NCBI RefSeq assembly: GCF_040813715.1
Contig: NZ_JBFOCH010000022.1
Length of the DNA stretch: 64,000 nucleotides
Direction: 5' to 3' (one strand)
Origin: Mesorhizobium_K marinum
Lineage (GTDB): Bacteria; Pseudomonadota; Alphaproteobacteria; Rhizobiales; Rhizobiaceae
This document shows positions 39,973 to 48,957 of this stretch, piece by piece. The notes under the pieces were generated by a model, which saw only the letters and a list, made by a program, of their open reading frames with translations, ran no database searches and was not told the DNA's origin. Both the position numbers and the translations under genes were made by a program. Position 1 is the stretch's first letter. Every line of letters begins with the position of its first letter.

Positions 39973-42039
39973 ATGAACTGGTCGCTCGCCTTCGAACCGC
40001 TTCTGTCGTGGGAATGGCTGGCCGTCATCCTCGTGCCTATCGCCCTGCTCGCGCTGGCCGGCCTTGTGTTCCGCCAGCGCGGCGCGTGGCTTCGCGTCAC
40101 GGCGCTTGCCGCGCTCGCCGCCGCACTGATCAACCCGGTCCTGCTGGACGAGGAGCGTGAACCGCTCAAGAGCGTCGTCGCCCTCATCGTCGACCGAAGC
40201 CAGAGCCAGGACATCGCAGACCGCCAGGCGGAGACCGATGCCGCGCTGGCCGGTCTGCAGCAGCGCCTCGCCCGGTTCCCCCAGTTCGAGGTCCGCGTGG
40301 TCGAGGCCGGACGCGCCGACGCCGCCGACGACCGGACCCAGACCCGCCTGTTCGGCGCCCTCGACACGGCGTTTCGCGACGTGCCGCCCTCGCGGGTGGC
40401 CGGCGCGGTGATGATCACCGACGGCCAGGTTCACGACGTCCCCGCCGGCGCCGAGCCGTTCCAGGCGCCGCTTCACGCGCTGATTACCGGCGACGAAGGC
40501 GAGCGCGACCGCCGCATCCGCTTCGAAAATGCGCCGCGCTTCGGCCTCGTCGACAAGCCGCTGCAGATGACCTACCGGGTGATTGCCAGCGACGGCCGGC
40601 AGGGACCGGTCGAGGTTCGCGTCTCGATCAACGGCGAACCCGTCTCCACCGAGCGCGCGGCGATCGGCCAGCCGATGCTTCTCGACATCGTCGTTCCCAA
40701 TGCCGGCCGCAACATCGTCGAGCTGTCGATCCCGGACGAGGACGGCGAGATCACCGACACCAACAACCGCGCGATCGCCATCGTCGACGGCATCCGCGAG
40801 AACCTGCGCGTCCTGCTCGTCTCCGGCGAGCCGCATGCCGGCGAACGCACCTGGCGCAACCTCCTGAAGTCCGACGCCTCGGTCGACCTCGTTCACTTCA
40901 CCATCCTGCGCCCGCCGGAGAAGCAGGACGGCACGCCGATCAACGAGCTGTCGCTCATCGCCTTCCCGACGCGCGAACTGTTCGTCGAGAAGATCGACGA
41001 TTTCGACCTCATCATCTTCGACCGCTATCAGCACCGCGACGTGCTGCCGATCCTCTACTACGACTACATCGCCGAATATGTCGAAAAGGGCGGCGCCCTG
41101 CTGATCGCCGCCGGCCCCGAATATGCCGGCGAGCAGTCGATCGCCCGCACCCCGCTGATGTCGGCCCTGCCGGCCATGCCCTCCGGCCTTGTCGTCGAGC
41201 AGGCCTTCTATCCCCGCCTCACCGATCTCGGCCAGCGCCACCCGGTCACGCGCGGCCTCGACGGGTCGGCCAGCGAGCCGCCGCACTGGAGCCGCTGGTT
41301 CCGCCTCGTCGGCATCGACCGCCCGGAGGGCGAGGTCGTCATGAAGGGGCCGGACGACCGTCCGCTCCTGCTGCTCGACCGCAAGGGCGAAGGCCGTGTG
41401 GGCATGCTGCTGTCAGACCAGGGCTGGCTATGGGCGCGCGGATTCGAGGGGGGCGGGCCGCATGTCCAGCTCTACCGCCGCATGGCGCACTGGCTGATGA
41501 AGGAGCCCGAACTCGAAGAGGAACGCCTTGTCGCCAGCGGGCGCGGAATGACGCTCGACGTCGTCCGGCAGACCATGTCGGACGATCCCGGTCCGGCGAC
41601 GGTCATATCGCCGTCGGGCAAGGTCCTCTCCCTGCCGCTTGCATCCTCGCAGCCGGGCGTCTTCACCGGCTCCGCTGAGGTCGGCGAGATCGGCCTCTAC
41701 CAGGTCGGCAACGGCGACCTGTCGGCGCTCGCCCATGTCGGGCCGGTCAACGCGCCGGAATTCGCGGACACGATATCGACCGGCGAGGTGCTGCGGCCGG
41801 TTACCGAGGCGTCGGGAGGATCGGTGCGGCGCATCGCGTCCCTCACGGGCGTGTCGCTGCCCGGCATCGTTCCCGTGCGCTCGTCCGCCAACGCCGCCGG
41901 AAGCGACTGGATCGGTCTCCGGACCACCGACGACAGCGTCTTGAAGTCGGTCAGCCGCGTGCCGCTCTTCGGCGGCTTCTTCGGTCTCGGCCTGCTTCTC
42001 CTGGCGCTCGGCTCGATGTGGTACCGCGAGGGACGCTGA
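39973..42039 (+). CDS. Large membrane protein with glutamine-amidotransferase-like region, last gene of the MoxR operon
   Basis: This 688-residue protein has two N-terminal helices (about residues 10-30 and 38-54) and one C-terminal helix (GGFFGLGLLLLALGSMWY). Between them lie a VWA-like segment (VVALIVDRSQSQDIADRQAE) and a Rossmann-type, class I glutamine-amidotransferase-like domain with FDLIIFDRYQHRD and GGALLIAAGPEYAG. The classical nucleophile Cys is not obvious, so it may be non-catalytic. The ATG follows the previous TAG without a gap. It likely forms an envelope complex with the DUF4159 protein, assembled by the MoxR ATPase; this is inference from operon structure. Confidence 0.85.
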   Translation: MNWSLAFEPLLSWEWLAVILVPIALLALAGLVFRQRGAWLRVTALAALAAALINPVLLDEEREPLKSVVALIVDRSQSQDIADRQAETDAALAGLQQRLARFPQFEVRVVEAGRADAADDRTQTRLFGALDTAFRDVPPSRVAGAVMITDGQVHDVPAGAEPFQAPLHALITGDEGERDRRIRFENAPRFGLVDKPLQMTYRVIASDGRQGPVEVRVSINGEPVSTERAAIGQPMLLDIVVPNAGRNIVELSIPDEDGEITDTNNRAIAIVDGIRENLRVLLVSGEPHAGERTWRNLLKSDASVDLVHFTILRPPEKQDGTPINELSLIAFPTRELFVEKIDDFDLIIFDRYQHRDVLPILYYDYIAEYVEKGGALLIAAGPEYAGEQSIARTPLMSALPAMPSGLVVEQAFYPRLTDLGQRHPVTRGLDGSASEPPHWSRWFRLVGIDRPEGEVVMKGPDDRPLLLLDRKGEGRVGMLLSDQGWLWARGFEGGGPHVQLYRRMAHWLMKEPELEEERLVASGRGMTLDVVRQTMSDDPGPATVISPSGKVLSLPLASSQPGVFTGSAEVGEIGLYQVGNGDLSALAHVGPVNAPEFADTISTGEVLRPVTEASGGSVRRIASLTGVSLPGIVPVRSSANAAGSDWIGLRTTDDSVLKSVSRVPLFGGFFGLGLLLLALGSMWYREGR

Positions 42040-42366
42040 GCTTCCCGCCGACGCCGGGCGGCCCAGCCGGAAATCCCGCAAAGACACGCCGGCCGTCTAC
42101 AGTTCCTGCAACTTCGGCAAGCAGGGCTAGTCGGGTTGTTGCGCGTCGCCGGCGGAATTCACTTGTGCCAGCATCATTTTGGCCGCGCCCGAAATCGCCG
42201 CAGAGGTTACAGAGCAAATCCCGCCGCGTCATCGACAGGAAACGCACCGCGGCGAATGTGCGGCCCAAATGAGGGACAGCCAGATGATTTTCATCGCCGG
42301 CGGCATGCCGACACAAAGCGCAGGACGTGAAACCGACGCCGGCCGCGCCGCACCGGGAAGCCGGCC
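42040..42366. other. Intergenic region, 327 bp, upstream of the AraC-type regulator
   Basis: No known gene is seen. The main content is a 29-codon small reading frame near its right end, described separately. No terminator with a T run was found after the 688-residue protein gene, and no clear promoter could be assigned. Confidence 0.4.
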
Positions 42367-42373
42367 ATGCTGA
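42284..42373 (+). CDS. Possible 29-codon leader peptide before the AraC-type gene
   Basis: An ATG at 42284 follows a strong GAGGGA (42271-42276) at 7-bp spacing. The frame encodes 29 residues beginning MIFIAGGMPTQ and stops at 42371-42373, overlapping the regulator's ATG at 42367 by 7 bp in a different frame. This layout would couple translation of the regulator to the peptide. There is no similarity to a known peptide, so it could be fortuitous. Confidence 0.35.
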   Translation: MIFIAGGMPTQSAGRETDAGRAAPGSRPC

Positions 42374-43314
42374 CGCTGTCCAACCATGACGTGCCGCCGC
42401 CCGAGCAGCTTTCCTATCTGCACGATTTCGTCGCCCGCAGCGTGGCCGGACTGCAGTTCACGCCGATCGAAAAGACCCGCTTCGCCTTCGAACTCGTTTG
42501 CCGTGGCCTCGTCGGCGACACCGTCGTCGGTTCGGCCCGCTATTCTGCGACGCGCATCGAGCGTACCCGCGAACTGACGGCGGACGGCCGCCAGAACTAC
42601 ATGCTGACCCTGCACGACGCGGACTACGAGGTGTCGATCACGGGCGGCCGGCGCGTCGGCGTTTCGAAAGGCGACATCATGATCGTCAACGAAAGTCTGC
42701 GCCAGTCCTTCAACCTCCCGGAAACCCGGCTGACCGCAGTCGTCCTGGACAGGCGACAGATGGCCGAGCTCGCTCCGGCGATCGGCAGCCGGCCGTTCCA
42801 CCACATTCCGGCGGCGGCGCCCGGCGCCGCGCTCATCGCGGGATATGCCAGGCTGCTGCTCGACGGCATCGCGCTGGACGATGCCGGCGCGCGTCTGGCC
42901 GCAAGCCAGCTTCACCAGCTCGCCGCACTCGCGATCGATGGCCGCGAAGACCCCCTGCCGATCGACCTGCCCGGCGTCGGCGGGGCGCGGCTGGCGCTGA
43001 TCAGGACAGACGTTGCGCGCCACCTCGACGACCACGAGCTCGACATCGCTTCCGTCGCCCGTCGCCACGGCGTCACGCCACGCTACGTGCAGCGCCTGTT
43101 CGAGCGCGCCGGAACGACGTTCGGCGAGTTCCTGCGCAACGCCAGGCTGGACGCCGCGCACGCGGCGCTCGCGGCGCGCAACGCCGCGACGATCGCGACG
43201 ATCGCCTTCGACTGCGGCTTCGGCGACCTGTCCCACTTCAACAGGACATTCCGCCAGCGTTTCGGCAGGACACCGCGCGACGTCAGGGCGGCCGCGCTTC
43301 GCCGCATGAACTAG
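42367..43314 (+). CDS. AraC family transcriptional regulator
   Basis: This 315-residue regulator has an N-terminal AraC-binding-like domain (with VSKGDIMIVNESLRQSFNL) and a C-terminal double helix-turn-helix: LDIASVARRHGVTPRYVQRL followed by TIATIAFDCGFGDLSHFNRT and the family FRQRFGRTPRDVR. The inducer is unknown. The genes downstream on the same strand encode small envelope proteins and may be targets, but a 133-bp gap separates them. The start codon overlaps a small upstream reading frame. Confidence 0.92.
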   Translation: MLTLSNHDVPPPEQLSYLHDFVARSVAGLQFTPIEKTRFAFELVCRGLVGDTVVGSARYSATRIERTRELTADGRQNYMLTLHDADYEVSITGGRRVGVSKGDIMIVNESLRQSFNLPETRLTAVVLDRRQMAELAPAIGSRPFHHIPAAAPGAALIAGYARLLLDGIALDDAGARLAASQLHQLAALAIDGREDPLPIDLPGVGGARLALIRTDVARHLDDHELDIASVARRHGVTPRYVQRLFERAGTTFGEFLRNARLDAAHAALAARNAATIATIAFDCGFGDLSHFNRTFRQRFGRTPRDVRAAALRRMN

Positions 43315-43447
43315 CGCCGACGCGGTTCGTCCGCACCCGCATCCGTTCGCGCGACGCCAAGACCAGGGTTCCCCGTCATCGTAGACCCGCCGGCACACCA
43401 GCGCCCGCTTCCCGCGGCCGCAGGACAATCCGGACAGAGGAAATACG

Positions 43448-43798
43448 ATGAGAATAATCGCAGTGCTGTTCTGCGGCGTCCTCGCCGCATGCAGTCAGAC
43501 CGGTGGCAACGAGGTCGCGTCGAGAACGAAGGCCAAGCCCGCCGCCGGAACGGAATCGAAACAGGCGACCAGCCGGTCGGCGACGGCGCGATGCCAGGAC
43601 GCCGTTGCGCAGGCGCGGCGCGGCGCAACCAACGCCGCAATGCTCGGCGGCGCGCTGTCCATGGTCGGCGGTCTCGGCGGCTTCGGCGGGCGCGGCGGCG
43701 CCATCGCCGCGCAGGCCGTCTCGGTCGGAGGATCGGTCGTACAGGCCAAGGCCGAAGCCGACACGCAGGGCGTTATCGAGCGGGAGTGCCTGTCGTGA
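43448..43798 (+). CDS. Small lipoprotein with glycine-rich segment
   Basis: This 116-residue protein starts MRIIAVLFCGVLAACSQ, a good lipobox (LAAC, Cys at residue 15). The mature part has a Lys/Thr/Ser linker, then a glycine-zipper-like stretch (MLGGALSMVGGLGGFGG) that could insert in or associate with membrane. No family is assigned. An RBS (AGAGGA) precedes the ATG. Its stop overlaps the GTG of the next gene (GTGA), so the two are probably translated together. Confidence 0.72.
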   Translation: MRIIAVLFCGVLAACSQTGGNEVASRTKAKPAAGTESKQATSRSATARCQDAVAQARRGATNAAMLGGALSMVGGLGGFGGRGGAIAAQAVSVGGSVVQAKAEADTQGVIERECLS

Positions 43799-44316
43799 GG
43801 AAGCATGGTCTCTTCCGCCGCTCGCTGATCGCCGCGATATCCGGCATCGGCCTGGCGCTCGGGCTGAACCTGCCCGCCAGGAGTTTTACACCGGACGACG
43901 CCGGACGTGTCATCGCGCTGCTGGTCGAGCTGCTGCCCGAGTTCGGTCCGTTCGCCTACGATGAGGAAGAGGCCGACCGCATCTTCGACGAGGACGCCGT
44001 CACGGACGGCCGCATCATGGCTGCCGGCTTCACCCGCGAAACCTGGAGGCGCGCGCTTGGCCAGGCCTTCCGCGGGTTCCTGGCAACAATCCCCGCGAAC
44101 GTCATTTCCGAGCGTTTCACCCGTTCGCTCGAGAGCCTGGACGGCGCGTCCCACCTGAGCGGGGAGCAGAAGGCCGAACTGCGCGCCCTGATGGAGGAGC
44201 ATGTCGCCGGGATCGAACTGATGCGCGCCGAGGGCGCCGCCTATGCCGACATGGTCAGGCCCTATGCGGCGCAGTTCGAGGCGGCCTTCGACACCGGTCT
44301 CGAGCACGAGGACTGA
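43795..44316 (+). CDS. Putative secreted protein of unknown function, 173 residues
   Basis: The GTG start at 43795 overlaps the previous stop. A signal peptide is likely (LFRRSLIAAISGIGLALGLNLPARS), followed by an acidic, helix-rich mature domain (DDAGRVIALLVELLPEFGPF, RRALGQAFRGFLATIPANVI). No known domain is recognised. It pairs with the lipoprotein upstream, suggesting a joint envelope role, and follows an AraC-type regulator. It converges on the carboxymuconolactone-decarboxylase-like gene. Confidence 0.62.
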   Translation: MRKHGLFRRSLIAAISGIGLALGLNLPARSFTPDDAGRVIALLVELLPEFGPFAYDEEEADRIFDEDAVTDGRIMAAGFTRETWRRALGQAFRGFLATIPANVISERFTRSLESLDGASHLSGEQKAELRALMEEHVAGIELMRAEGAAYADMVRPYAAQFEAAFDTGLEHED

Positions 44317-44336
44317 GCAGCCGGAGCATCCGCTTC

Positions 44337-44942
44337 CTACCGGTGGCTCCAGTCGCCGGCATCGGCCGAATTGTTCGGCGACAGGCCGAGGATGTCGCCG
44401 TCGGTGGTGATGCCGAGGCCGAGCACGGTGCGGTTGGCGTAGGCGAAGTAGGCGACGACCTGATTGATCTCGAGGATCTGTCCGTCGTCGAAGCCGGCGT
44501 CGCGCAGCGCCTGCACGTCGCCGGGTCCGACCTCGGAGGGGCTGCGCGTCAGCTTGACCGCATAGCGTAGCCCGGCCTGCTCGCGCGCCTCGAACGCGCC
44601 ATCGAAGGCCCCACCTTCGATGGCGGCACGCATCGTGGCGGCGCGGGCCGGGTCGCCGAGCAGCCGCGCCAGCCCGGCGAAATGGTGCTCGACGCAGTAG
44701 GCGCAGCGGTTGATGTGGCTGACCAGTACGCCGAGCGCCTCCAGGAACCACTTCGGCACGGTGTTGGCGGAGTGGTGCAGCACGTATTTGTACAACGTCA
44801 TGTGGCCGTCCATGGTGTGCGGCCTCAGGCTGTGCGCCATCATGATGTTGTCGACGTTGTTGTCCGGCCCCTTGATGCGGTCGTAGAGCTGCCGCAGCCG
44901 CCCCGTCGACTCGTCATAGGCAATCGTGTTGATCCAGGTCAT
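44337..44942 (-). CDS. Carboxymuconolactone decarboxylase / AhpD-like peroxidase-related protein
   Basis: This protein of about 201 residues has the AhpD-fold redox motif in NRCAYCVEHHFAGL (C-x2-C-x3-H), with DNIMMAHSLRPHTMDGHM upstream, and is annotated in relatives as a peroxidase-related enzyme. The CxxC could reduce peroxides or act in thiol exchange. The ATG at 44942 lies 6 bp from a run of N (44949-44953), so the true start and upstream region are uncertain; the frame continues into the gap. Downstream it converges on the secreted-protein gene. Confidence 0.82.
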   Translation of the reverse strand: MTWINTIAYDESTGRLRQLYDRIKGPDNNVDNIMMAHSLRPHTMDGHMTLYKYVLHHSANTVPKWFLEALGVLVSHINRCAYCVEHHFAGLARLLGDPARAATMRAAIEGGAFDGAFEAREQAGLRYAVKLTRSPSEVGPGDVQALRDAGFDDGQILEINQVVAYFAYANRTVLGLGITTDGDILGLSPNNSADAGDWSHR

Positions 44943-44948
44943 TGGGCA

Positions 44949-44953
44949 NNNNN
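44949..44953. other. Assembly gap (5 N) without duplicated flanks
   Basis: Unlike the other joins, no repeat was found on the two sides. The gap between the AhpD-like gene start and the choV end may hide real sequence. Confidence 0.7.
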
Positions 44954-45031
44954 GCATCCGTTTGGAGAATGTGCGAAAAGCCTGCGGCGGGCCTCGTGCG
45001 CCGCCGCCGCGTGCCGTTGGAAGTCGATCGT

Positions 45032-46210
45032 CTACCTTCGCAGCACCGCGCTCAGCACGTCCCTGACGCCGATCGAGCCGACGAAGCGCGACTGGTCGTC
45101 GAACAGCGCAACGGGCGCCGTCTGCGAACGGTGCATGGCCAGCATCACGGTCTTCAGCGAGGTTCCCGGGCGCGCCCAGAAGATGTGCGGCTCGGAGACC
45201 TGGATGCCGTCGATGTCGTCACACGACGTCCACACGCAGGGCTTGCCGTCACGTTCGGCGGCCACCACCAGCCCCTGCTCATCGAGCTTGAAGCGCGATG
45301 TCTGTCGCCGGTCGAGCCAGAGCCAGCCGTCGCCGGCCGGCTCGAGGTCGCGGCGGTCGCGCATCACGTTCCAGGCAGTCAGCACCGACAACGGATTCAC
45401 GTTGGCGATGAAGTCGCGCACGTAGTCGTTGGCTGGCCTGAGCACGATGTCTTCCGGCGCGCCCGACTGGACGATGCGCCCGCCCTCCATGATGGTGATG
45501 CGGTTGCCGATCTTCAGCGCCTCCTCCAGGTCGTGGCTGACGAAGACGATGGTCTTCTTCAACTCGGTCTGGAGTTGCAGCAGTTCGTCCTGCAGCTTGG
45601 TACGGATCAGCGGGTCGAGCGCGGAAAACGGTTCGTCCATCAGCAGGATGGGCGCCTCGGTGGCGAAGGCGCGGGCCAGGCCGACGCGCTGCTGCATGCC
45701 GCCAGAGAGTTCGTGGGCGTATTTGCCGGCCCACTGGTCGAGATTGACCAGCTTGAGCTGCCTGGCGACGCGCTCGCGGCGCTCCGCCTCGGGAACGCCG
45801 GCCAGCTCGAGCCCGAAGCCGACATTCTGCTCGACCGTGCGCCAGGGCAGCAGCGCGAACTGCTGGAACACCATGGCGACGCATTCCCGGCGGATCTTGC
45901 GCAGCTCGGTCGGCGAGCAGGTGACGACGTCGGCCGACCAGCCGTTGTCGTGCACGATCACCTCGCCGCGGGTCACCTTGTTGAGCCCGTTGACGGCGCG
46001 CAGCAGGGTCGACTTGCCCGACCCCGACAGGCCCATGAGGACGGAGATCTCGCCTTCCTCAACAGCGAGGTTGGCGCCCGCGCAACCCAGCACGTTGCCG
46101 GTCTTCGCCAGGATCTCGGCGCGGTCGGCGCCGGCATCCAGCATCGCGAGCGCCTCGCGCGTGTCATCGCCGAAGATGATGTCGACGTTACGGAATTCGA
46201 CGGCGTTCAT
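45032..46210 (-). CDS. choV: Choline/glycine-betaine ABC importer, ATPase with CBS domain
   Basis: This 392-residue ATPase powers quaternary-amine uptake. It has Walker A GLSGSGKSTLL, the Q-loop VFQQFALLPW, signature HELSGGMQQRVGLA, and Walker B ILLMDEPFSALD. The C-terminal region (about residues 280-392) has a CBS-type regulatory domain (FVGSIGVRDVLSAVL). It is the last gene of choXWV and overlaps choW by 4 bp (ATGA). The substrate may be choline, as in Sinorhizobium ChoXWV; a glycine-betaine system is the alternative. Confidence 0.92.
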   Translation of the reverse strand: MNAVEFRNVDIIFGDDTREALAMLDAGADRAEILAKTGNVLGCAGANLAVEEGEISVLMGLSGSGKSTLLRAVNGLNKVTRGEVIVHDNGWSADVVTCSPTELRKIRRECVAMVFQQFALLPWRTVEQNVGFGLELAGVPEAERRERVARQLKLVNLDQWAGKYAHELSGGMQQRVGLARAFATEAPILLMDEPFSALDPLIRTKLQDELLQLQTELKKTIVFVSHDLEEALKIGNRITIMEGGRIVQSGAPEDIVLRPANDYVRDFIANVNPLSVLTAWNVMRDRRDLEPAGDGWLWLDRRQTSRFKLDEQGLVVAAERDGKPCVWTSCDDIDGIQVSEPHIFWARPGTSLKTVMLAMHRSQTAPVALFDDQSRFVGSIGVRDVLSAVLRR

Positions 46211-47061
46211 CGGGCGCCTCCGACCTGCACACGCGACATCCGGTCAAGGATGATCGCGAGGACGACGATAGCCAGCCCTGCCTCGAGCCCGAGCGGGATG
46301 TTGACCGAGTTCAGCGCGCGCACCACCGGCTTGCCGAGCCCGTTGGCGCCGATCAGCGCCGCGATGACCACCATCGACAGGCACAGCATGATGCACTGCG
46401 TGAGGCCCGCCATGATCGTCGGCAGCGCAGCCGGCAGTTCGACCTTCCAGAGCAACTGCCGCTTGGTCGCGCCGAACGCCTCGCCCGCCTCCAGCATCGG
46501 CGTCGGCACCGACTTGATGCCGAGATAGGTGAGCCGGATCGGCGCCGGCGCGGCGAAGATCACGGTGACGATGAGGCCCGGCGCGATGCCGAGGCCGAAC
46601 AGGATCAGCACCGGGATCAGGTAGACGAAGGTGGGCATCGTCTGCATCAGGTCGAGCACGGGGTTGAGCCACGCCCAGGCGCGCGGGCTGTGCGCCGCCC
46701 AGATGCCGATCGGCACGCCGATCGCCATCGATGCGGCGGCCGCCCCGACCACCAGAACGATCGTCTCGATCGTCTCCTTCCAGAGACCCTGGTTGACGAT
46801 GAACAGCAGCCCGAGCGCGACGCCGAGCGCGAGCTTCCAGCTTCTCTGCAGCCACCAGGCGAGCGCGGCGATAACCGCCACCAGCACGACCGGCGGGAAC
46901 CACAGGAGGAAATCGATCAGGCCGTCGAGCACGAAGGTGACGCCGTCGGCGATGGAATCGAAGAACCACTCGAAGTTGGTCGTCAGGAAGTCGAAAAAAG
47001 CCTTTCCCCACGACCCTATGGGTATCTTGGCGCTTCTGATGAGTTCGCTGATCGGATCCAA
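46207..47061 (-). CDS. choW: Choline/glycine-betaine ABC importer, permease
   Basis: This 284-residue permease has about six to seven helices and the EAA-type cytoplasmic loop GEAFGATKRQLLWKVELPAA that contacts the ATPase. The helices around LDLMQTMPTFVYLIPVLILF are typical of ProW/ChoW. It lies between choX and choV, and a strong hairpin separates it from choX (47097-47125). The 4-bp overlap with choV implies coupled translation. Confidence 0.93.
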   Translation of the reverse strand: MDPISELIRSAKIPIGSWGKAFFDFLTTNFEWFFDSIADGVTFVLDGLIDFLLWFPPVVLVAVIAALAWWLQRSWKLALGVALGLLFIVNQGLWKETIETIVLVVGAAAASMAIGVPIGIWAAHSPRAWAWLNPVLDLMQTMPTFVYLIPVLILFGLGIAPGLIVTVIFAAPAPIRLTYLGIKSVPTPMLEAGEAFGATKRQLLWKVELPAALPTIMAGLTQCIMLCLSMVVIAALIGANGLGKPVVRALNSVNIPLGLEAGLAIVVLAIILDRMSRVQVGGAR

Positions 47062-47096
47062 GTCGCCCCTCCCTCATTCTTGCTTGCCTACGAAAA

Positions 47097-47125
47097 GGGC
47101 GGCCGTCCTGCCAGAACGGCCGCCC
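47097..47125 (-). terminator. Attenuating hairpin between choX and choW
   Basis: Perfect 10-bp arms 47097-47106 and 47116-47125 with a 9-nt loop. On the minus strand the stem is followed by TTTTCG. It lies 32 bp after the choX stop. Such hairpins commonly raise the binding-protein level above the permease by partial termination or mRNA protection. Confidence 0.68.
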
Positions 47126-47156
47126 CAACCGTCAGTGCGTCAAAGGCATCCGCGGA

Positions 47157-48664
47157 TCACATCCCCAGCGCGGACTTCACGGCGGCCGCGGCGTCGCCGC
47201 CGTCGAACGTCGTGACGCCCTCAAGCCACGGCGCGACGGCGTCCGGGTTGGCCTTCAGCCAATCGGTAGCGGCGGCCGGCGCGTCCTTGCCGTCGTTGAG
47301 GATGGCGCCCATGATCTCGTTTTCCATCTTCAGCGAGAAGACGAGGTTGGAAATGAACTCGCCCACGTTGGGGCATTCGCCGACATAGCCCGCACGCACG
47401 TTGGTATGCACGGTGGCGCCGCCGTAGTCCGGGCCGAACACATCGTCGCCACCCGAGAGATAGGCCATGTCGATGTTGGCGTTCATCGGGTGCGGCTCCC
47501 AGCCGAGGAAGACCACGTCCTCCTTCGAGCCGGCTGCCTTCTNGTCGGTGGCGGCGGCCGGCGCGTCCTTACCGTCGTTGAGGATGGCGCCCATGATCTC
47601 GTTTTCCATCTTCAGCGAGAAGACGAGGTTGGAGATGAACTTGCCCACGTTCGGGCATTCGCCGACATAGCCCGCACGCACGTTGGTATGCACGGTGGCG
47701 CCGCCGTAGTCCGGGCCGAACACATCGTCGCCACCCGAGAGATAGGCCATGTCGATGTTGGCGTTCATCGGGTGCGGCTCCCAGCCGAGGAAGACCACGT
47801 CCTCCTTCGAGCCGGCTGCCTTCTGCACCGCCGCCAGCATGCCGGCCTCCGAGCTTTCCACCAGCTCGAAGCCGCCGAGGTCGAACTGGTTGGCCGCGAT
47901 CATGTCGAGGATCNAATGAACTCGCCCACGTTGGGGCATTCGCCGACATAGCCCGCACGCACGTTGGTATGCACGGTGGCGCCGCCGTAGTCCGGGCCGA
48001 ACACATCGTCGCCACCCGAGAGATAGGCCATGTCGATGTTGGCGTTCATCGGGTGCGGCTCCCAGCCGAGGAAGACCACGTCCTCCTTCGAGCCGGCTGC
48101 CTTCTGCACCGCCGCCAGCATGCCGGCCTCCGAGCTTTCCACCAGCTCGAAGCCGCCGAGGTCGAACTGGTTGGCCGCGATCATGTCGAGGATCAGGCGG
48201 TTGCCGTCGTTGCCGGCCTCAATGCCGTAGATCTTGCCGCCGAGCTTGTCCTTGAACTTGGCGATATCCGCGAAATCCTTAAGGCCCTCGTCGAACGTGT
48301 ATTTCGGCACCGCGAGCGTGTACTTCGCGCCCTCGAGGTTGACCTTGATCGATTCCACCGACTTGTCGTCCAGGTATGGCTTGATGTCGGCTTCCATGGT
48401 CGGCATCCAGTTGCCGAGGAAGACGTCGATGTCCTTGGACGACAGCGAGGTGTAGGTGACCGGAACGGACAGAACCTGCGTATCAGGCGCATAGCCGAGC
48501 GCCTCTAGGATCACCGATGCCGTCGCCGTCGTTGCGGTGATGTCGGTCCAGCCCACATCGGCGAACTTGACCGACTTGCAGCTGTCCGGATCGGCCGCCA
48601 GCGCGCCGGTCGACAGCATCGCCGTCAGGCCGAGGGCCGCGGCCAAGGACATTTTTCGCGACAT
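47157..48664 (-). CDS. choX: Choline/glycine-betaine ABC importer, periplasmic binding protein (two assembly joins)
   Basis: The precursor begins MSRKMSLAAALGLTAMLSTG with a clear signal peptide. The mature OpuAC-type domain contains VKFADVGWTDITATTA, FLGNWMPTMEADIKPYL and VVFLGWEPHPMNANIDMAYL; the Trp and Tyr residues would form the aromatic cage for the quaternary amine. N joins at 47543 and 47914 have duplicated flanks of about 280 bp each. Collapsing them gives one 314-residue protein. The middle contig differs from the outer two (for example Lys for Glu in NVG(E/K)FISN), showing strain variation. Confidence 0.92.
47543..47543. other. Assembly join (n) in choX, duplicated flanks
   Basis: Bases 47263-47542 recur as 47545-47824 with several substitutions, including aactcgcccacgttgggg versus aacttgcccacgttcggg. 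Confidence 0.9.
47914..47914. other. Assembly join (n) in choX, duplicated flanks
   Basis: Bases 47635-47913 recur as 47916-48194. Here the copy after the N agrees with the first segment, so the middle contig is the variant. Confidence 0.9.
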
Positions 48665-48775
48665 ATGTCTTTCTCCCATTTGTTGTTGCTTGCGTCCTTG
48701 ACCCGAATTTTTTGCGTGCAATTGCCGCTTCGAGCCCGTTTGCGCCAGCCAAACACCATTTTCATGCCGATTCAA

Positions 48776-48787
48776 GCGTCATGACGC
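48776..48787. promoter_or_regulatory. 12-bp perfect palindrome upstream of choX
   Basis: GCGTCATGACGC lies in the 293-bp divergent region between choX and the coiled-coil gene, 112 bp before the choX start. It could be an operator for choline or osmotic control; a 12-bp palindrome alone is weak evidence. Confidence 0.3.
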
Positions 48788-48957
48788 GGCGTCGCGCGGC
48801 GAATCGTAATCCTTCTGCGACATCGTCGTGCGCAGCGGCCGGATCGATCCCGCAACGGCGGACCGGAATCGTTCCGCAACCGTCCTTCTCGCCTTTCCAT
48901 CGTTATCCAGCACCCATATATTCCGGGCCGCGTCACGCTAAGCCGGGAGATACGAGG

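Noticed and set aside
47157..48664. Three apparent tandem repeats within choX
   Set aside because: The repeats abut single N bases and collapse to one normal 314-residue protein, so they are contig overlaps rather than gene duplications.
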